The position numbers were made by a program, and so were the translations under genes. A stretch of 64,000 bases of DNA from Bacteroidetes bacterium UBA1947 (GTDB taxonomy: Bacteria > Bacteroidota > Bacteroidia > Chitinophagales > Chitinophagaceae): NCBI GenBank assembly GCA_002336915.1, contig DDET01000058.1, forward strand, positions 1-64,000. Reading direction: 5' to 3'. Under the pieces are notes generated by a model, which saw only the letters and a list, made by a program, of their open reading frames with translations, was not told the origin of the DNA and did not search any database. Shown piece by piece: positions 63,912-64,000 of this stretch. Positions within the stretch are counted from its first letter, which is position 1. Every line of letters starts with the position of its first letter.

Positions 63912-64000
63912 TATTCCTTTACTTACAGCTATTTCTTTACACTTCCTATACCACTTTCGCGGTATAAACATTACCTCCATCGCGGTATGGTCCGCTGTAT

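Overview
The window is a chromosomal piece of a Bacteroidota genome, most likely from the Chitinophagaceae or a near relative. Six secreted proteins end in a type IX secretion (T9SS) type A sorting domain. Promoters follow the Bacteroidota -7 pattern TAnnTTTG, LytTR two-component pairs are present, Shine-Dalgarno sequences are weak or absent, and several genes start with TTG or GTG. No rRNA, CRISPR array, integrase or transposase is visible.

Layout. 0-1.7 kb is a repeat-rich island around one helix-turn-helix (terminase-small-subunit-like) gene. 1.75-7.3 kb holds a T9SS protein, threonine aldolase, a membrane protein and a TPR histidine kinase/LytTR pair. 7.4-11 kb holds a lipoprotein and two tandem duplicated T9SS proteins. 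11-25 kb holds a UbiD-family decarboxylase, a sugar nucleotidyltransferase, a surface-glycan cluster (GT87-like, DHHW/AlgX-like, MBOAT; then Wzz-like and O-antigen-ligase-like) interrupted by prfA, and ispG. 25-34 kb is mostly housekeeping: CBS-ACT, DUF3109, rpoN, ald, TerB-like, uppP, queE, folD, endonuclease I. 34.1-35.1 kb is a 1-kb non-coding stretch of short word repeats. 35-41 kb is a Czc-type metal efflux operon. 41-45 kb holds NIF3, a zinc-ribbon coiled-coil protein and etfBA. 45-49 kb holds two fibronectin-III T9SS paralogues. 49-54 kb is rimP-nusA-infB. 54-60 kb holds DUF4834, a HAD phosphatase, a CAU tRNA and a propeller histidine kinase/LytTR pair with a secreted protein behind it. 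60-64 kb holds a T9SS-domain remnant, a 48-residue membrane peptide, grpE-dnaJ and a SIMPL protein.

Three patterns stand out. (1) Both LytTR regulator genes are followed by an intergenic region with two direct repeats exactly 21 bp apart, ending about 27-28 bp before a -7 box of an exported-protein gene. This suggests two parallel 'kinase - LytTR regulator - adjacent envelope target' modules. (2) The helix-turn-helix gene at the left end carries several palindromic intergenic-type repeats translated in frame, and shares the word ATCGGGCA with the non-coding block at 34.5 kb. That block contains successive clusters of related words (ATCGGGCAT, ATCGGAAAT, ATCGGAAGT). (3) The rimP-nusA-infB leader contains a terminator-like hairpin just before the rimP start, a candidate attenuator.

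All functions are assigned from motifs and family knowledge read by eye; no database search was possible.
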